From contig JAFUIO010000040.1 of the NCBI GenBank assembly GCA_017468425.1, positions 1 through 32,521 of the forward strand: DNA of 32,521 nucleotides. The letters run 5' to 3'. Made by a program: the position numbers and the translations under genes. The notes under the pieces were generated by a model, which was given only the letters and a program-made list of their open reading frames with translations, had not been told where the DNA came from and did no database searches. Position 1 is the first letter of the stretch, and each line of letters begins with the position of its first letter. The DNA comes from Clostridia bacterium. Lineage in GTDB: Bacteria > Bacillota > Clostridia > Oscillospirales > Acutalibacteraceae. Shown piece by piece: positions 23,011-32,091 of this stretch.

Positions 23011-23058
23011 AACATAAAGTTGTGATAAAATAAAGATGTTATAGAATAAACATAAAGT
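23011..23058. repeat. Direct repeats in the divergent promoter region
   Basis: AACATAAAGT occurs at 23011-23020 and 23049-23058, each followed within 0-3 bases by TTGTGAT. They lie between the divergent transporter and phosphoesterase genes and could be a regulator site. TTGTGA (23020-23025) with TAGAAT (23042-23047) is a possible plus-strand promoter. Confidence 0.4.
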
Positions 23059-23103
23059 ATTTGTGATTATTTACTTTATCAAAATATAAAGGATTGATAA
23101 ATT

Positions 23104-24213
23104 ATGACAGACAATTCAAAAATCACTAAACTCACCACTGCACCGTCTGTATTTGCAGTTGAAAATACATATCACATTATGGTGAATATTGAATATCCTT
23201 CACTTGTTTATGTGAAAATCGGTGATGAAGAATATTACGATGAATCAAACGGAATTATGAGGTCGCTGTCCACGGTACACAGAGTTATTGTGCCTATGGC
23301 AGACCTTGATAAAGCGGGAAAATACACTGTTTTTGTCCGCCCCATTATTGAAAGAAAGCCGTATTTCAGCGAAACGGAACCAATTAAGGAGTATGAATAT
23401 AAATTTTATCCCGTACCTGACGGAAAAATCAGGGCATATCATATTTCCGATGCCCACAACCGTATTGACGGACCTGTGAAAGCAGCAAAAAACTTCGGAG
23501 ATATTGATTTTCTTATACTCAACGGAGATGTTTTAGACCACAGCGGCGACCCGTCAAAGTTTGAAAACATTTACATTATCTGCTCCGAGCTTACAGGCGG
23601 TACAAAGCCCGTTATTTTCAGCCGCGGCAACCACGATTTACGCGGAAACTATGCAGAAAAATTTGCAGAATACACGCCTAATTCAAATGGAAATACATAT
23701 TATACTTTCAGGCTGGGACGTATCTGGGGAATTCTGCTTGACTGCGGTGAAGATAAAGACGACGACCACCACGAATACGGCTACACCGTTGCCTGCCACA
23801 GATTCCGAAAACGTCAGACAGATTTCCTGAAAAAAATAATTTCAGAAAAATCATCTCAATACGAAGCTGAAGGTGTTGAAACGAAACTTGTTATCTGCCA
23901 CAATCCTTTTACCCGCGTTATTGACCCGCCCTTCAATATCGAGCAGGAAATATATTCGGAATGGGCAAGTCTTTTAAGAGAATATGTAAAGCCTGATTTA
24001 ATGATATGCGGCCATTTCCACGATACTGCCGTATGGGAAAAAGGCGGAGAATATGACACTCTCGGACAACCCTGCAGAATCGTAATCGGCTCTGATATTA
24101 ATACGGATACAAATGATTTTATCGGTTGCGGATATATTTTCGGCAAAGACAAAACAGAAATTATGTTCACCGATAACAACGGAAACTGTTCAGACCTTAT
24201 TGAAGTTATTTAA
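23104..24213 (+). CDS. Metallophosphoesterase with N-terminal Ig-like domain
   Basis: A 369-residue calcineurin-like phosphoesterase. The five metal-binding motifs are in order: ISDAHNR (Asp116, His118), LILNGDVLDH (Gly141, Asp142), SRGNHD (Asn176, His177), VICHNPF (about 264) and CGHFHD (about 303). Two metal ions would hydrolyse a phosphomonoester or diester. Residues 1-105 look like a beta-sandwich of purple acid phosphatase type that packs on the catalytic domain. No signal peptide, so it is intracellular as read. AAAGGA lies 10 bases before ATG 23104. It is a single gene ending in a strong terminator. The substrate is unknown. Confidence 0.88.
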   Translation: MTDNSKITKLTTAPSVFAVENTYHIMVNIEYPSLVYVKIGDEEYYDESNGIMRSLSTVHRVIVPMADLDKAGKYTVFVRPIIERKPYFSETEPIKEYEYKFYPVPDGKIRAYHISDAHNRIDGPVKAAKNFGDIDFLILNGDVLDHSGDPSKFENIYIICSELTGGTKPVIFSRGNHDLRGNYAEKFAEYTPNSNGNTYYTFRLGRIWGILLDCGEDKDDDHHEYGYTVACHRFRKRQTDFLKKIISEKSSQYEAEGVETKLVICHNPFTRVIDPPFNIEQEIYSEWASLLREYVKPDLMICGHFHDTAVWEKGGEYDTLGQPCRIVIGSDINTDTNDFIGCGYIFGKDKTEIMFTDNNGNCSDLIEVI

Positions 24214-24217
24214 AATT

Positions 24218-24259
24218 AAAAGCCACTGAAAACCTTTTGACGGGTAATCAGTGGCTTTT
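24218..24259. terminator. Bidirectional terminator
   Basis: A perfect 12-bp stem (24218-24229 with 24248-24259) with AAAA/TTTT ends and an 18-base loop. It lies between the converging phosphoesterase gene (stop 24213) and the zinc-motif protein gene (stop 24326). Confidence 0.9.
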
Positions 24260-24325
24260 ATTCAAATTTTTAAAAGAGAAAGAACAAATGCGTCAGCATT
24301 AATCATAGCTCTCATTCCCTGTTTT

Positions 24326-26122
24326 TTAATAACAATGGGGACAATCTACTTTTCCGCCCACACATCCGAAGCGATCACAAGCTTTATTTTTCCCTGCTAT
24401 AAAGCGAAAACCATCGCCACCGCAAGCCGGACATTTTTTAACACCTGAGCCATTGCACCACATACAGGGCTCATTCTTTTTTTCGTTTATTTCATCAAAG
24501 AAATCATCTGAATCATAGCCTGAGCCCGAACCTGAATCAGAACCTGGGGACGATGATGAATTCATTTTTGATTTGCTTAAATCAACTGCACAAAGAAGTT
24601 CTACCTCCTGAAGTGACTTTGAGTATACATAATAAACTGCAACTTGTTCATCCTCGCTGTAGTACATAATTCTTAAAGTTACATCATCGCAGGGAGAATC
24701 TTTGCTGACACTCGGGGTAACCCATCCGCTGTTTACATATTGGTATACCCTTGGTGTTTCATAAGCGAATGAACCTTCGGGATCACCACCTAACACCCAC
24801 TGATATTTTTGAGTCAGATCCTGGGTGTCGTAAAATTTACCCGTTTTCGGAATTGCCGAACTTGAAAAGAAAACTCTCAATAAATTTTCGTCGTTCTCAT
24901 CCCATACTTTAAGTAAATCCGAAGATGTTTCATAGTTGATATACTCCATTCTACAGTTCTGCTTGTCTCCATCCACAAAAGCCACTGCTTCTCCGGGCTC
25001 AACAGAAAATCTGCCGTCACTTGTTTCGTATTTGCCGTCTTTTGTTCTTATAAGTCCGGCACAAGAAGACTTTCCTGCAGGGGCAACGGACTCAACGCTG
25101 CCACCGTATCGGAAACCTAAATCGGTTGCTTCAAGGCTTGCAGAATAACGGATACTTCCGCTGACCTTACCGTATTCCATTGTATACCTGATGGATATTG
25201 CACAAGAAACTTCATCGTTGCTTAATCCCGCCTCGCAGGTTTCTTTAACATTGGCTGTACCGGTATATTCAAGACCCCATTCTCCAAAAACCTTAAGTTT
25301 ACTCACCGATGAATGCTGACCTCTGAAATCCTGGAATACAGATTTGTTCACGCTAAAATTCATACCCTTACTGCACAACAAATCCATATAATCATCTATA
25401 ATCTCAATTACATCCTCAGAACCATCAAAAGTCTGTATTACGACAAGGTTTCCGCCTTGGCTTGCTTTACCTATATCCATATAATCTGATGCATAATCGA
25501 AAAGAGACTGAAATTCAACAGAATTCTTGTCCGGAGTCTGTCCTGAAGCACCTGCAAAATCAAGCGGTTCTGCAAGGGTTTCTTTTTTACCCGAAAACTT
25601 GTTGGTATTATCACTCTTTTTTTCATCTTTTATGTTTGTCTGATTTTCAAAATCATTTGAATATAAATACCCTACCAGGCATTTACCGTCGTCATCTGCT
25701 TCATTTATCAATATTCTTATATGACATTGCTCGTCAGATTCAGGATCCATCGGAGCTATATCCTCATCTCCAACATATTTAAAACTATAGCTGTTATCTC
25801 CGTCAAAAACAGATACAAAATCATAATTGTCAAGAAGCTCTTTTTCGTACTTCTCAATTTCAGGCAAATCATCTTCGTCCATTATATACCACACAATCGT
25901 GTAGTTCTCTTTTACATCTTCAGAAAAATAATCAACATATTTTGCCATATAAGTCTGAAAATCGAGATAAACTCCCTTGTCGGAATTCATACCAATTGCA
26001 GCTATAATTCCGGCAACAACTAAAACGCAAACCACTACTGATACAATTACTATGGTTATATTTCTTTTCTTCTTTTTCAACTTTGGTGCTGTTTCATCCA
26101 TATTGTTACGTTTATCAAACAT
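24326..26122 (-). CDS. Membrane-anchored protein with extracytoplasmic DnaJ-like zinc motif
   Basis: A 598-residue type II membrane protein. ATG 26122 is used: GGAGGG lies 6 bases upstream, and the TTG codon just before it is less likely. A Lys-rich N-terminus (KLKKKKRN) precedes one membrane helix (residues about 22-44, ITIVIVSVVVCVLVVAGII), so the rest is predicted outside. Residues about 45-500 are acidic and not recognised. A Ser/Gly/Asp linker (about 520-545) leads to a C-terminal cysteine array CMWCNGSG, CPACGGDG, CDRFGCVGG, CPHC, the CxxCxGxG zinc-ribbon pattern of DnaJ. DnaJ zinc centres normally work in the cytoplasm in protein folding, so an exposed one is odd. It lies 130 bases downstream of the GH5 fusion with its own near-consensus promoter. 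Confidence 0.8.
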   Translation of the reverse strand: MFDKRNNMDETAPKLKKKKRNITIVIVSVVVCVLVVAGIIAAIGMNSDKGVYLDFQTYMAKYVDYFSEDVKENYTIVWYIMDEDDLPEIEKYEKELLDNYDFVSVFDGDNSYSFKYVGDEDIAPMDPESDEQCHIRILINEADDDGKCLVGYLYSNDFENQTNIKDEKKSDNTNKFSGKKETLAEPLDFAGASGQTPDKNSVEFQSLFDYASDYMDIGKASQGGNLVVIQTFDGSEDVIEIIDDYMDLLCSKGMNFSVNKSVFQDFRGQHSSVSKLKVFGEWGLEYTGTANVKETCEAGLSNDEVSCAISIRYTMEYGKVSGSIRYSASLEATDLGFRYGGSVESVAPAGKSSCAGLIRTKDGKYETSDGRFSVEPGEAVAFVDGDKQNCRMEYINYETSSDLLKVWDENDENLLRVFFSSSAIPKTGKFYDTQDLTQKYQWVLGGDPEGSFAYETPRVYQYVNSGWVTPSVSKDSPCDDVTLRIMYYSEDEQVAVYYVYSKSLQEVELLCAVDLSKSKMNSSSSPGSDSGSGSGYDSDDFFDEINEKKNEPCMWCNGSGVKKCPACGGDGFRFIAGKNKACDRFGCVGGKVDCPHCY

Positions 26123-26151
26123 CAAAATCCCTCCGTTAATTCGTTAAAATC

Positions 26152-26179
26152 ATTATAATTTTGATTGATTTTTTGTCAA
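26152..26179 (-). promoter_or_regulatory. Promoter of the zinc-motif protein gene
   Basis: On the minus strand TTGACA (26179-26174), a 16-base spacer and TATAAT (26157-26152): both boxes match consensus. It separates this gene from the GH5 fusion upstream. Confidence 0.75.
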
Positions 26180-26252
26180 GTGCATCCTCTTTATAATCAT
26201 AGGATTAATATAAACATCGTTAAATTTTATACCATCTGTGCTTATATCGCAC

Positions 26253-28277
26253 TTATTGCAATAAGGCATCTGCGACGAAAGGCTTCCATTCTTTTGTTGC
26301 ATAGTCATATGCTCCGAAACCTGCGTTGTATTCCCAATAGGACCATGAGAGATTATATTTTTTCATCAGGCTTACGGCACCACTGAGGAATTGGGAAACT
26401 TCTTCTTCGGGTACTTGTTTTTCATACACGCCGAATTCACCTACAATAACCTTGATTCCTGTTTTCTCCTGGAATTTTGCCGCTTCTGCCAACGGTTTTT
26501 CAAATGTATCCAGCATATCCTGTGTAAACGGGATTACTTCCTTGTAAGAATCATCCATCCATTCAGCACCCTGATGTGTAAACCTCATAGGTTCATAATT
26601 GTGCACGTCTACCACAATATGCTTATCTGAACGCTTGACGGCCATTGAAGACAGCTTGTATGCACTGTTCCAGTTCATTGGTGAAAGACAAATCACTCTG
26701 TCTTCATCAATTTTCCTTATAGCGGAAACCGCAGAAAGCTGAATGTAATTCCACCTAATATCGCTCATTTTTCCGCTGTCGTTATTCAGCTCATTAAGTA
26801 TTTCGAACCAAAGCTTTTCGCTGTAATCGGCGTATCTCTCTGCAACTTCTTCCCAGATAGAAACAAGCTTTTTAACATTCTGCTCATCAGGATTTTTGCT
26901 AAGCTCCGACCAACCGTGCAAATCGAGCAACACAGTCAGGTCTGAATCAAGGGCAAGTTTAAGAACTGTATCAAGGTTTCTCATTGCGCTTTCATTCAGC
27001 CTGCCGTCAAAATCGAGCATCCAGCCGAAGTTTACGGGAAGACGTATAAAATCAAAGCCTTTGTTCCGCACATTCTCAAATGTTTCTTTTTCCATTATGT
27101 AATCACGTGGAAAACCAGATTCCATACAAGGCATATTGATTCCGCGGTTGACATCAAAATTTATTTCTGCATTTTTCTCGCAGGCAGGCTTAATCATATA
27201 CTCTGCAATTCCGAATATGTTTTCGAAAAAAGCTCTGATTATATCAATCACCGACATTTTTTCTTCCTGCGGTGCAGAAGGACACTCAGATATGTTTTCC
27301 GTAAGAATTACACTGTCTGCATTCATGTTTTTAATTCTGATTGCAGGGCGGATGCCTGCACCTGTGAAATATGTAAAGAAAGGATATCTGTTGCAATAAA
27401 AATCGTGTCCGTATAAACTTCCGTCTGCTGAAACACATACTGCTGTATAGCAGTTATCTCCCGGTGTGCGAAGGTACCAATATGAATTTCCGCCGTCAAC
27501 AAACAAGCCCTGACATTTTGCGTAATCTGTGCCTGTTGCGATTCTGTCTTCAAGATTTTTCACTTCATTCACAGAGGGGAGGAAAACTCTGTCTTCGAAA
27601 GGAGCCCACAAATCGTCCATATAGTAAAAATCAAGATTTTCTTTTTCTTCCGTGGTAAACGCACAATCAAGAAACTCGTTGTTGAGCATTTCTCTTACAT
27701 CGCTGACAACATAATAATTCGAACAATCGTAATACTGTTCATCTGCAAAATATTTCCATCCGTCATAATAAATCTTATTCTGAAACGGCTGTGAATCAAT
27801 AATTGATTCGCAGAGTGCATATGAATATCCTGTTTTTTCATCAACAATACGCCATTTAAGCGGTTCGAATTTAAACCAATAAACTTTACCGCATTCGTAT
27901 CCGTTATTATCCTGATATGTGTCACCTGCAGTTGTTGATTCAAAACCGCTGAAATACGGTCTGTAAGTATCAAACTTTACTGCCCTGTACTTATCGCCGT
28001 CAAAAGTTACATCGGCATACTGCATATAATCATCGGTGTGCATTTTCCCGTCGTTCCACTTGCCTGTACCGCAGTAATAATCATAACTTTTCCATTCAAT
28101 TTCAGCACTGTTAAGTGAAGACAATAATTCTGCATCTTTAACCTCACTCTGGGGATATGAGCCGAAAAGGAAAGCCCTGTATCCCACGTTTTCTTCCGCA
28201 AAAGAAGTCAACGGCAAGGAAGTTATTATAATTACCATAACAATAAAAATCGATAACAGTTTAATTTTACTTTTCAT
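26253..28277 (-). CDS. Secreted DUF6273 - GH5 cellulase-like fusion
   Basis: A 674-residue exported enzyme. The signal peptide (MKSKIKLLSIFIVMVIIIT, cleavage near SFA-EEN) follows GGAGG 5 bases before ATG 28277. Residues 30-320 are DUF6273-like (LFGSYPQSEV, EPLKWRIV, GNSYWYLRTPG, GIRPAIRI). Residues 341-363 are an amphipathic segment with IIRAFFENIFGIAEY. Residues about 378-674 are a clan GH-A (beta/alpha)8 barrel of GH5: RLPVNFGW, LLDLHGW, the acid/base in WFEILNELN (Glu496), DVHNYEP, and the nucleophile in VIVGEFGVY (Glu614). Both catalytic Glu are present, so it should be active on a beta-glucan or mannan. DUF6273 may bind carbohydrate; that is not established. It is divergent from the beta-helix/GH-A operon. 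Confidence 0.88.
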   Translation of the reverse strand: MKSKIKLLSIFIVMVIIITSLPLTSFAEENVGYRAFLFGSYPQSEVKDAELLSSLNSAEIEWKSYDYYCGTGKWNDGKMHTDDYMQYADVTFDGDKYRAVKFDTYRPYFSGFESTTAGDTYQDNNGYECGKVYWFKFEPLKWRIVDEKTGYSYALCESIIDSQPFQNKIYYDGWKYFADEQYYDCSNYYVVSDVREMLNNEFLDCAFTTEEKENLDFYYMDDLWAPFEDRVFLPSVNEVKNLEDRIATGTDYAKCQGLFVDGGNSYWYLRTPGDNCYTAVCVSADGSLYGHDFYCNRYPFFTYFTGAGIRPAIRIKNMNADSVILTENISECPSAPQEEKMSVIDIIRAFFENIFGIAEYMIKPACEKNAEINFDVNRGINMPCMESGFPRDYIMEKETFENVRNKGFDFIRLPVNFGWMLDFDGRLNESAMRNLDTVLKLALDSDLTVLLDLHGWSELSKNPDEQNVKKLVSIWEEVAERYADYSEKLWFEILNELNNDSGKMSDIRWNYIQLSAVSAIRKIDEDRVICLSPMNWNSAYKLSSMAVKRSDKHIVVDVHNYEPMRFTHQGAEWMDDSYKEVIPFTQDMLDTFEKPLAEAAKFQEKTGIKVIVGEFGVYEKQVPEEEVSQFLSGAVSLMKKYNLSWSYWEYNAGFGAYDYATKEWKPFVADALLQ

Positions 28278-28314
28278 ATAAACCTCCGCGATGATAATCT
28301 GTACATCACTTTAA

Positions 28315-28344
28315 AGTATAATATCCAAAGCAAATAATTGTCAA
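28315..28344 (-). promoter_or_regulatory. Promoter of the GH5 fusion gene
   Basis: On the minus strand TTGACA (28344-28339), an 18-base spacer and TATACT (28320-28315), close to consensus. It is back to back with the plus promoter at 28378-28407, only 33 bp away, so one regulator could control both polysaccharide units. Confidence 0.7.
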
Positions 28345-28377
28345 TAATAAAAGGCAGAAAAGTTTGTTTATATTGTG

Positions 28378-28407
28378 TTGAATTTTATTATGTGTGCGTG
28401 ATATAAT
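28378..28407 (+). promoter_or_regulatory. Promoter of the beta-helix/GH-A operon
   Basis: TTGAAT (28378-28383), an 18-base spacer and TATAAT (28402-28407) with extended -10 TGA. The start codon of the first gene is at 28442, giving a leader of about 28 bases. Confidence 0.7.
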
Positions 28408-28441
28408 TAACACACAGAAAAAACCTACAAGGATGAAAAAT

Positions 28442-29710
28442 ATGATTAACGCTAATGAATATGGCTTTTTGACTGAAAATAATCCATACGAAAACTCCTG
28501 TGCTTTGCAGAAAGCCATTGATAATGGTGGAGAAATCCGGATTACTTTGCCCGGTGTTTACAGAATTTCCGAGCAGATTGAAATCGGCAGCAACACAAAG
28601 CTTGTGTTTGGCGAAGGCGTAACTCTTGTGCGTGAAGCAAGTGTAAGCAAAATCAACGGCAACGCTTTTATAAACAAAGGTGCTGTTATGGGCGAATATA
28701 ACCGAAATATTGAAATTATCGGTTTACACCTTGAATGTAACGGTGTTGAAAGCGACGACTTCGGCATAAACAGCCGTATTGCAGGGTTACGTGCACAGGT
28801 GGGAATGATTTATGTTGAAAACCTGAAAATTGAGAATTTCCAATGTCACGGACTGCTTGAAAAAGATTATGCCATTCAGGTGAGTGCATTTAAGAACATT
28901 CATCTTGACAATTTATATATAACGGGAAACAAAGACGGTGTTCACCTTGGCTGGGGCGACGGCTTTGTTATCAGAAACGGCAGATTCCGCACATTCGATG
29001 ACCCTATAGCACTCAATGCATTTGACTACGCTACATCAAACACACACGTGGGTTGGATTGAAAACGGAATAATCGAAAATTGCGTTGACCTTGACGACAA
29101 ATCAACAACAGGATTTTTCTGCAGAATTCTTGGCGGTGCATGGTGCAGATGGCAAAAAGGAATTCAGGTACAGCATTCCGACACTGTGGCTGTCAGCGGA
29201 AAAACATACCGCGTGCTGATGAATCCGAAAGACGGAAAATTATACACTTCTCTCACACCACCCTGCCACGAAAAAGGAATTAAAGAATACGACGGTATAA
29301 ACTGGGTTAAAGTACGCGATACGGAAGAACTTGACTGCGGTTGCCGTAACATAACAATACGCAACTGTATTCTGCAGAAAAAGCGTAGCACAGGAATTGC
29401 CGTAAGCCTTAATTATGACACATATGCAAGGAGTTACTACCACGGTTGCATATGTACTCCACAAAGCAACATCACACTTGAAAACATCGTTCTTGAAAAT
29501 GATGTTGATATTCTGTTTCATTCCACTTATCCCACTGAAAATTTAACACTTAAAAATATTGATTTTAAAAATTCACAGCTTCGTTTTGATGCAGTTACTA
29601 AAGCAGAAGGGATAATTTATCCCGAAGTCGAGATAAAAACAGAAAATGTTGTTTTTGGTGAAAACACAATACAAGCAAGCCCGAAACACCCCATAAAAAT
29701 ATGTTATTGA
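28442..29710 (+). CDS. Cytoplasmic right-handed beta-helix glycosidase-like protein
   Basis: A 422-residue protein of the pectin-lyase-fold superfamily. ATG 28442 is chosen because AAGGA lies 7-8 bases upstream; the in-frame codons at 28394 and 28433 lie too near or before the ribosome site. Beta-helix rungs run from about residue 85 to the end (NIHLDNLYITGNKDGVHLG, FVIRNGRFRTFDDPIALN, NITIRNCILQ). The acid pair typical of GH28 relatives is at NKDG (Asp165) and FDDPIAL (Asp186, Asp187), so hydrolase activity is plausible. There is no signal peptide, which suggests action on imported oligosaccharides. It is followed 9 bases later by a GH-A hydrolase gene. The exact family is not assigned. Confidence 0.8.
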   Translation: MINANEYGFLTENNPYENSCALQKAIDNGGEIRITLPGVYRISEQIEIGSNTKLVFGEGVTLVREASVSKINGNAFINKGAVMGEYNRNIEIIGLHLECNGVESDDFGINSRIAGLRAQVGMIYVENLKIENFQCHGLLEKDYAIQVSAFKNIHLDNLYITGNKDGVHLGWGDGFVIRNGRFRTFDDPIALNAFDYATSNTHVGWIENGIIENCVDLDDKSTTGFFCRILGGAWCRWQKGIQVQHSDTVAVSGKTYRVLMNPKDGKLYTSLTPPCHEKGIKEYDGINWVKVRDTEELDCGCRNITIRNCILQKKRSTGIAVSLNYDTYARSYYHGCICTPQSNITLENIVLENDVDILFHSTYPTENLTLKNIDFKNSQLRFDAVTKAEGIIYPEVEIKTENVVFGENTIQASPKHPIKICY

Positions 29711-29719
29711 GGTGATATT

Positions 29720-30973
29720 ATGAATCATCCCGCTTTTGAAAAACTCCCGCGAAGGCTTACTATAAGTTTTCCTTTGTGGCTGATTTACGGCACAAAGGGT
29801 GAATTTTCACCCTATTATGATATTGACAAAGCAATGCGTGAACACGCAGAAAGAGGCTTTAACTGCATACGCATTGACAGCGGTGCAGGACTTATCCACG
29901 ACCTTGACGGAAATCTGCGAGAGCCTTTTGACATAGGAACCATGTTCGGAGAATATGAAAAAATCCCCCGTCAGGAGCATATTATCGGTGACGGCGGACC
30001 TTGCAACCTTCTTGAAAGGCTGATTAAAACATTTGAATGTGCAAAGAAATACGGCATTTTCGTTATTCTCTCACAATGGTATTATCTGCACACTTATTGG
30101 TACCACAAAGAAGGAGACCTCGTTGCAGACGAGTTGTTTTCCATTCCCCCTGAAAAAAGGTTTGATGCTTTCGGAAAATTCTGGCACTACATTCTGCTTG
30201 AACTTGAAAAACGCAACCTTGACAGTCAGATTGCGTTTGTTGAAATTTTCAACGAAGTGAACGAGCACCCCTATTACTGCGGTGAACGCGACTGGGGTGC
30301 AAACAAAAATGTTACCGACGAAGAAGCTGAATTTTTCGGCAGGCAACACACAGATACAATTAACTTTCTGAAAAAAGAACATCCTGATATTATCTTTGCT
30401 TACGATACGGCAGGCCCTTGTCAGGTGAAAGAAACTTTGCCCGAAAATACCGATGTTTACAATTTCCATTCATACTATCTGTGGGGAATTTACGAAAGTG
30501 TTTTTGCCGAAAATCCGCAATGGTTCAGGAATGAAATAACGCCTGAAGATGTCAGGTCTTCACGCATCAACCGCAGAGATGTTGACTACGGCTGGTATGA
30601 GCGTGTGGCAAAGCACAACGATATCGACACGAAATATCTGCCTGAAATCGAAAAAGCCCTTGAAGAAAAAATGAAAACTGACTCGCACGAATACAGACGC
30701 ATCTGCAGAATTATGCTTGACGATGCACTCCGTTTGTGTGGCGGAAGAAAGCTTGTGTGCGGTGAGGGTGTAAGCTACATAGCGTCAAAAGATATTCTTT
30801 GGGAAGAACATTCGGAAAGATACTGGGACTTGGTAAAGAACTGCCTTGAATTATATAAAAACGCAGGTGTGTGGGGCACAGTAATACGCACTTGTTGCGG
30901 ACCTGAAGACCCTTGCTGGACACTTTGCAAAGATAAGCTACTACAGCTTAACACATTTTTCCTTGAAGATTAA
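29720..30973 (+). CDS. Cytoplasmic clan GH-A glycoside hydrolase-like protein
   Basis: A 417-residue (beta/alpha)8-barrel protein resembling cellulase-like (GH5-related) enzymes. The acid/base candidate is Glu179 in VEIFNEVNEHPY and the nucleophile candidate is Glu349 in KLVCGEGVSYI, at the ends of strands 4 and 7 as clan GH-A requires. FNCIRIDSG and NFHSYYLWGIYES are other family-like blocks. No signal peptide is present. GAGGTGAT overlaps the previous stop and is 3-6 bases before ATG 29720, so the pair is translationally linked. Together with the beta-helix protein it probably finishes the breakdown of an imported oligosaccharide inside the cell. The substrate is unknown, and no transporter lies in this operon. 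Confidence 0.82.
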   Translation: MNHPAFEKLPRRLTISFPLWLIYGTKGEFSPYYDIDKAMREHAERGFNCIRIDSGAGLIHDLDGNLREPFDIGTMFGEYEKIPRQEHIIGDGGPCNLLERLIKTFECAKKYGIFVILSQWYYLHTYWYHKEGDLVADELFSIPPEKRFDAFGKFWHYILLELEKRNLDSQIAFVEIFNEVNEHPYYCGERDWGANKNVTDEEAEFFGRQHTDTINFLKKEHPDIIFAYDTAGPCQVKETLPENTDVYNFHSYYLWGIYESVFAENPQWFRNEITPEDVRSSRINRRDVDYGWYERVAKHNDIDTKYLPEIEKALEEKMKTDSHEYRRICRIMLDDALRLCGGRKLVCGEGVSYIASKDILWEEHSERYWDLVKNCLELYKNAGVWGTVIRTCCGPEDPCWTLCKDKLLQLNTFFLED

Positions 30974-31192
30974 AAGGCATAAAAAAATCCGTACAGAGTG
31001 TAGCGTTACAATTCAGCACAAAGCCAGAAATGAAACTACTGATGCCAGAATTATTCCGAAAGTTTTTCCGATTTTTTAAAAACCTTTTTCATACTTCATC
31101 ACCTTTTTACAATATGTATCAATAATATACTTTCAGGCTGACTATGTCAATACGTGAACAAAGCATACGCTTTCATAAAACAAATAAAACTA

Positions 31193-31222
31193 TTGCGTTA
31201 AAGGATGTTCGGGTGGTATAAT
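31193..31222 (+). promoter_or_regulatory. Promoter of the second phosphoesterase gene
   Basis: TTGCGT (31193-31198), an 18-base spacer and TATAAT (31217-31222). CTGCA..TGCAG (31228-31245) forms a small inverted repeat at the predicted transcript start. The rest of the gap, 30974-31192, has no open frame or clear terminator; nothing else was recognised there. Confidence 0.6.
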
Positions 31223-31263
31223 TATTCTGCAAATATAATCTGCAGATACGGATGGTGGGAATT

Positions 31264-32091
31264 ATGGAAATTCTGAAAAATTATCTTCATTTAGGGGTTA
31301 AAGAGCCTTTCTGCGTTCTTCACGCAAGCGACACACATATTGCTTATGCGGACAGCAGAGAAACAGAAAGAAAGCTTGAACTTTCTGCAAGAAGAAAAAA
31401 AGAAATGCCCTATGCAGAAGCAAACCTTGCTTTTCTGAAAGAAAAATCACTGAAAGAACAGAGAACAATTATTTACACAGGCGACCTTATCGACTTTGTT
31501 TCTGAACTGAATTATGAAAAAGCAGAAGAATTCGCCAACTCTGTTGATATTTTTATGAGTGCAGGCAACCACGAATTCAGCCATTATTTAGGCGAAGCAA
31601 AGGAAGACGCTGCCTACAGAAACAGAACACTTCCGAGAGTGCAGAAAATTTTCAAAAACGATATCAGATGTTCTTCAAGAATTATCGGCGGAGTGAATTT
31701 TGTTGCCATTGACAATTCCTACTACCTTTTTGAAAAAGAACAGCTCGATTTCCTGAAAAAGGAAGCTGAAAAGGAATACCCCGTAATTCTTTGCGTACAC
31801 GTGCCTTTATACACAAGGGAATTTTATGATTTTGTAATCGGCAATGACGGCTACCCTGCCTACCTTATGTCTGTGCCTGAAGAACTGATGCAGAATTATA
31901 CACAGCACAGATATGAACAGCAGAAGCAGGACGAAATAACTGAGGAGGCTTTTGATTTTATCGTTAACTGCAAAAATATCAGAGCAATTCTTTCAGGTCA
32001 TCTTCACGATGATTTTGAAGGAAAAGTTAACGATAATTTATACCAGATTACAACAGGAAAAAACACTGTAAGAGAAATATATATTGACTGA
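31264..32091 (+). CDS. Small metallophosphoesterase
   Basis: A 275-residue calcineurin-like phosphoesterase. ATG 31264 is chosen because GGTGGGA lies 4-5 bases upstream; the ATG at 31252 sits inside that site. Motifs: LHASDTHIAY (Asp23, His25), YTGDLIDF (Asp74), SAGNHEFSH (Asn102, His103), CVHVPLY (about 180) and LSGHLHDD (about 247). Compared with the 23104-24213 protein it has no N-terminal Ig-like domain, and the two differ clearly outside the metal motifs, so they are not recent duplicates. No signal peptide. The substrate may be a nucleotide, a phosphosugar or a lipid; it cannot be read from sequence. Confidence 0.88.
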   Translation: MEILKNYLHLGVKEPFCVLHASDTHIAYADSRETERKLELSARRKKEMPYAEANLAFLKEKSLKEQRTIIYTGDLIDFVSELNYEKAEEFANSVDIFMSAGNHEFSHYLGEAKEDAAYRNRTLPRVQKIFKNDIRCSSRIIGGVNFVAIDNSYYLFEKEQLDFLKKEAEKEYPVILCVHVPLYTREFYDFVIGNDGYPAYLMSVPEELMQNYTQHRYEQQKQDEITEEAFDFIVNCKNIRAILSGHLHDDFEGKVNDNLYQITTGKNTVREIYID

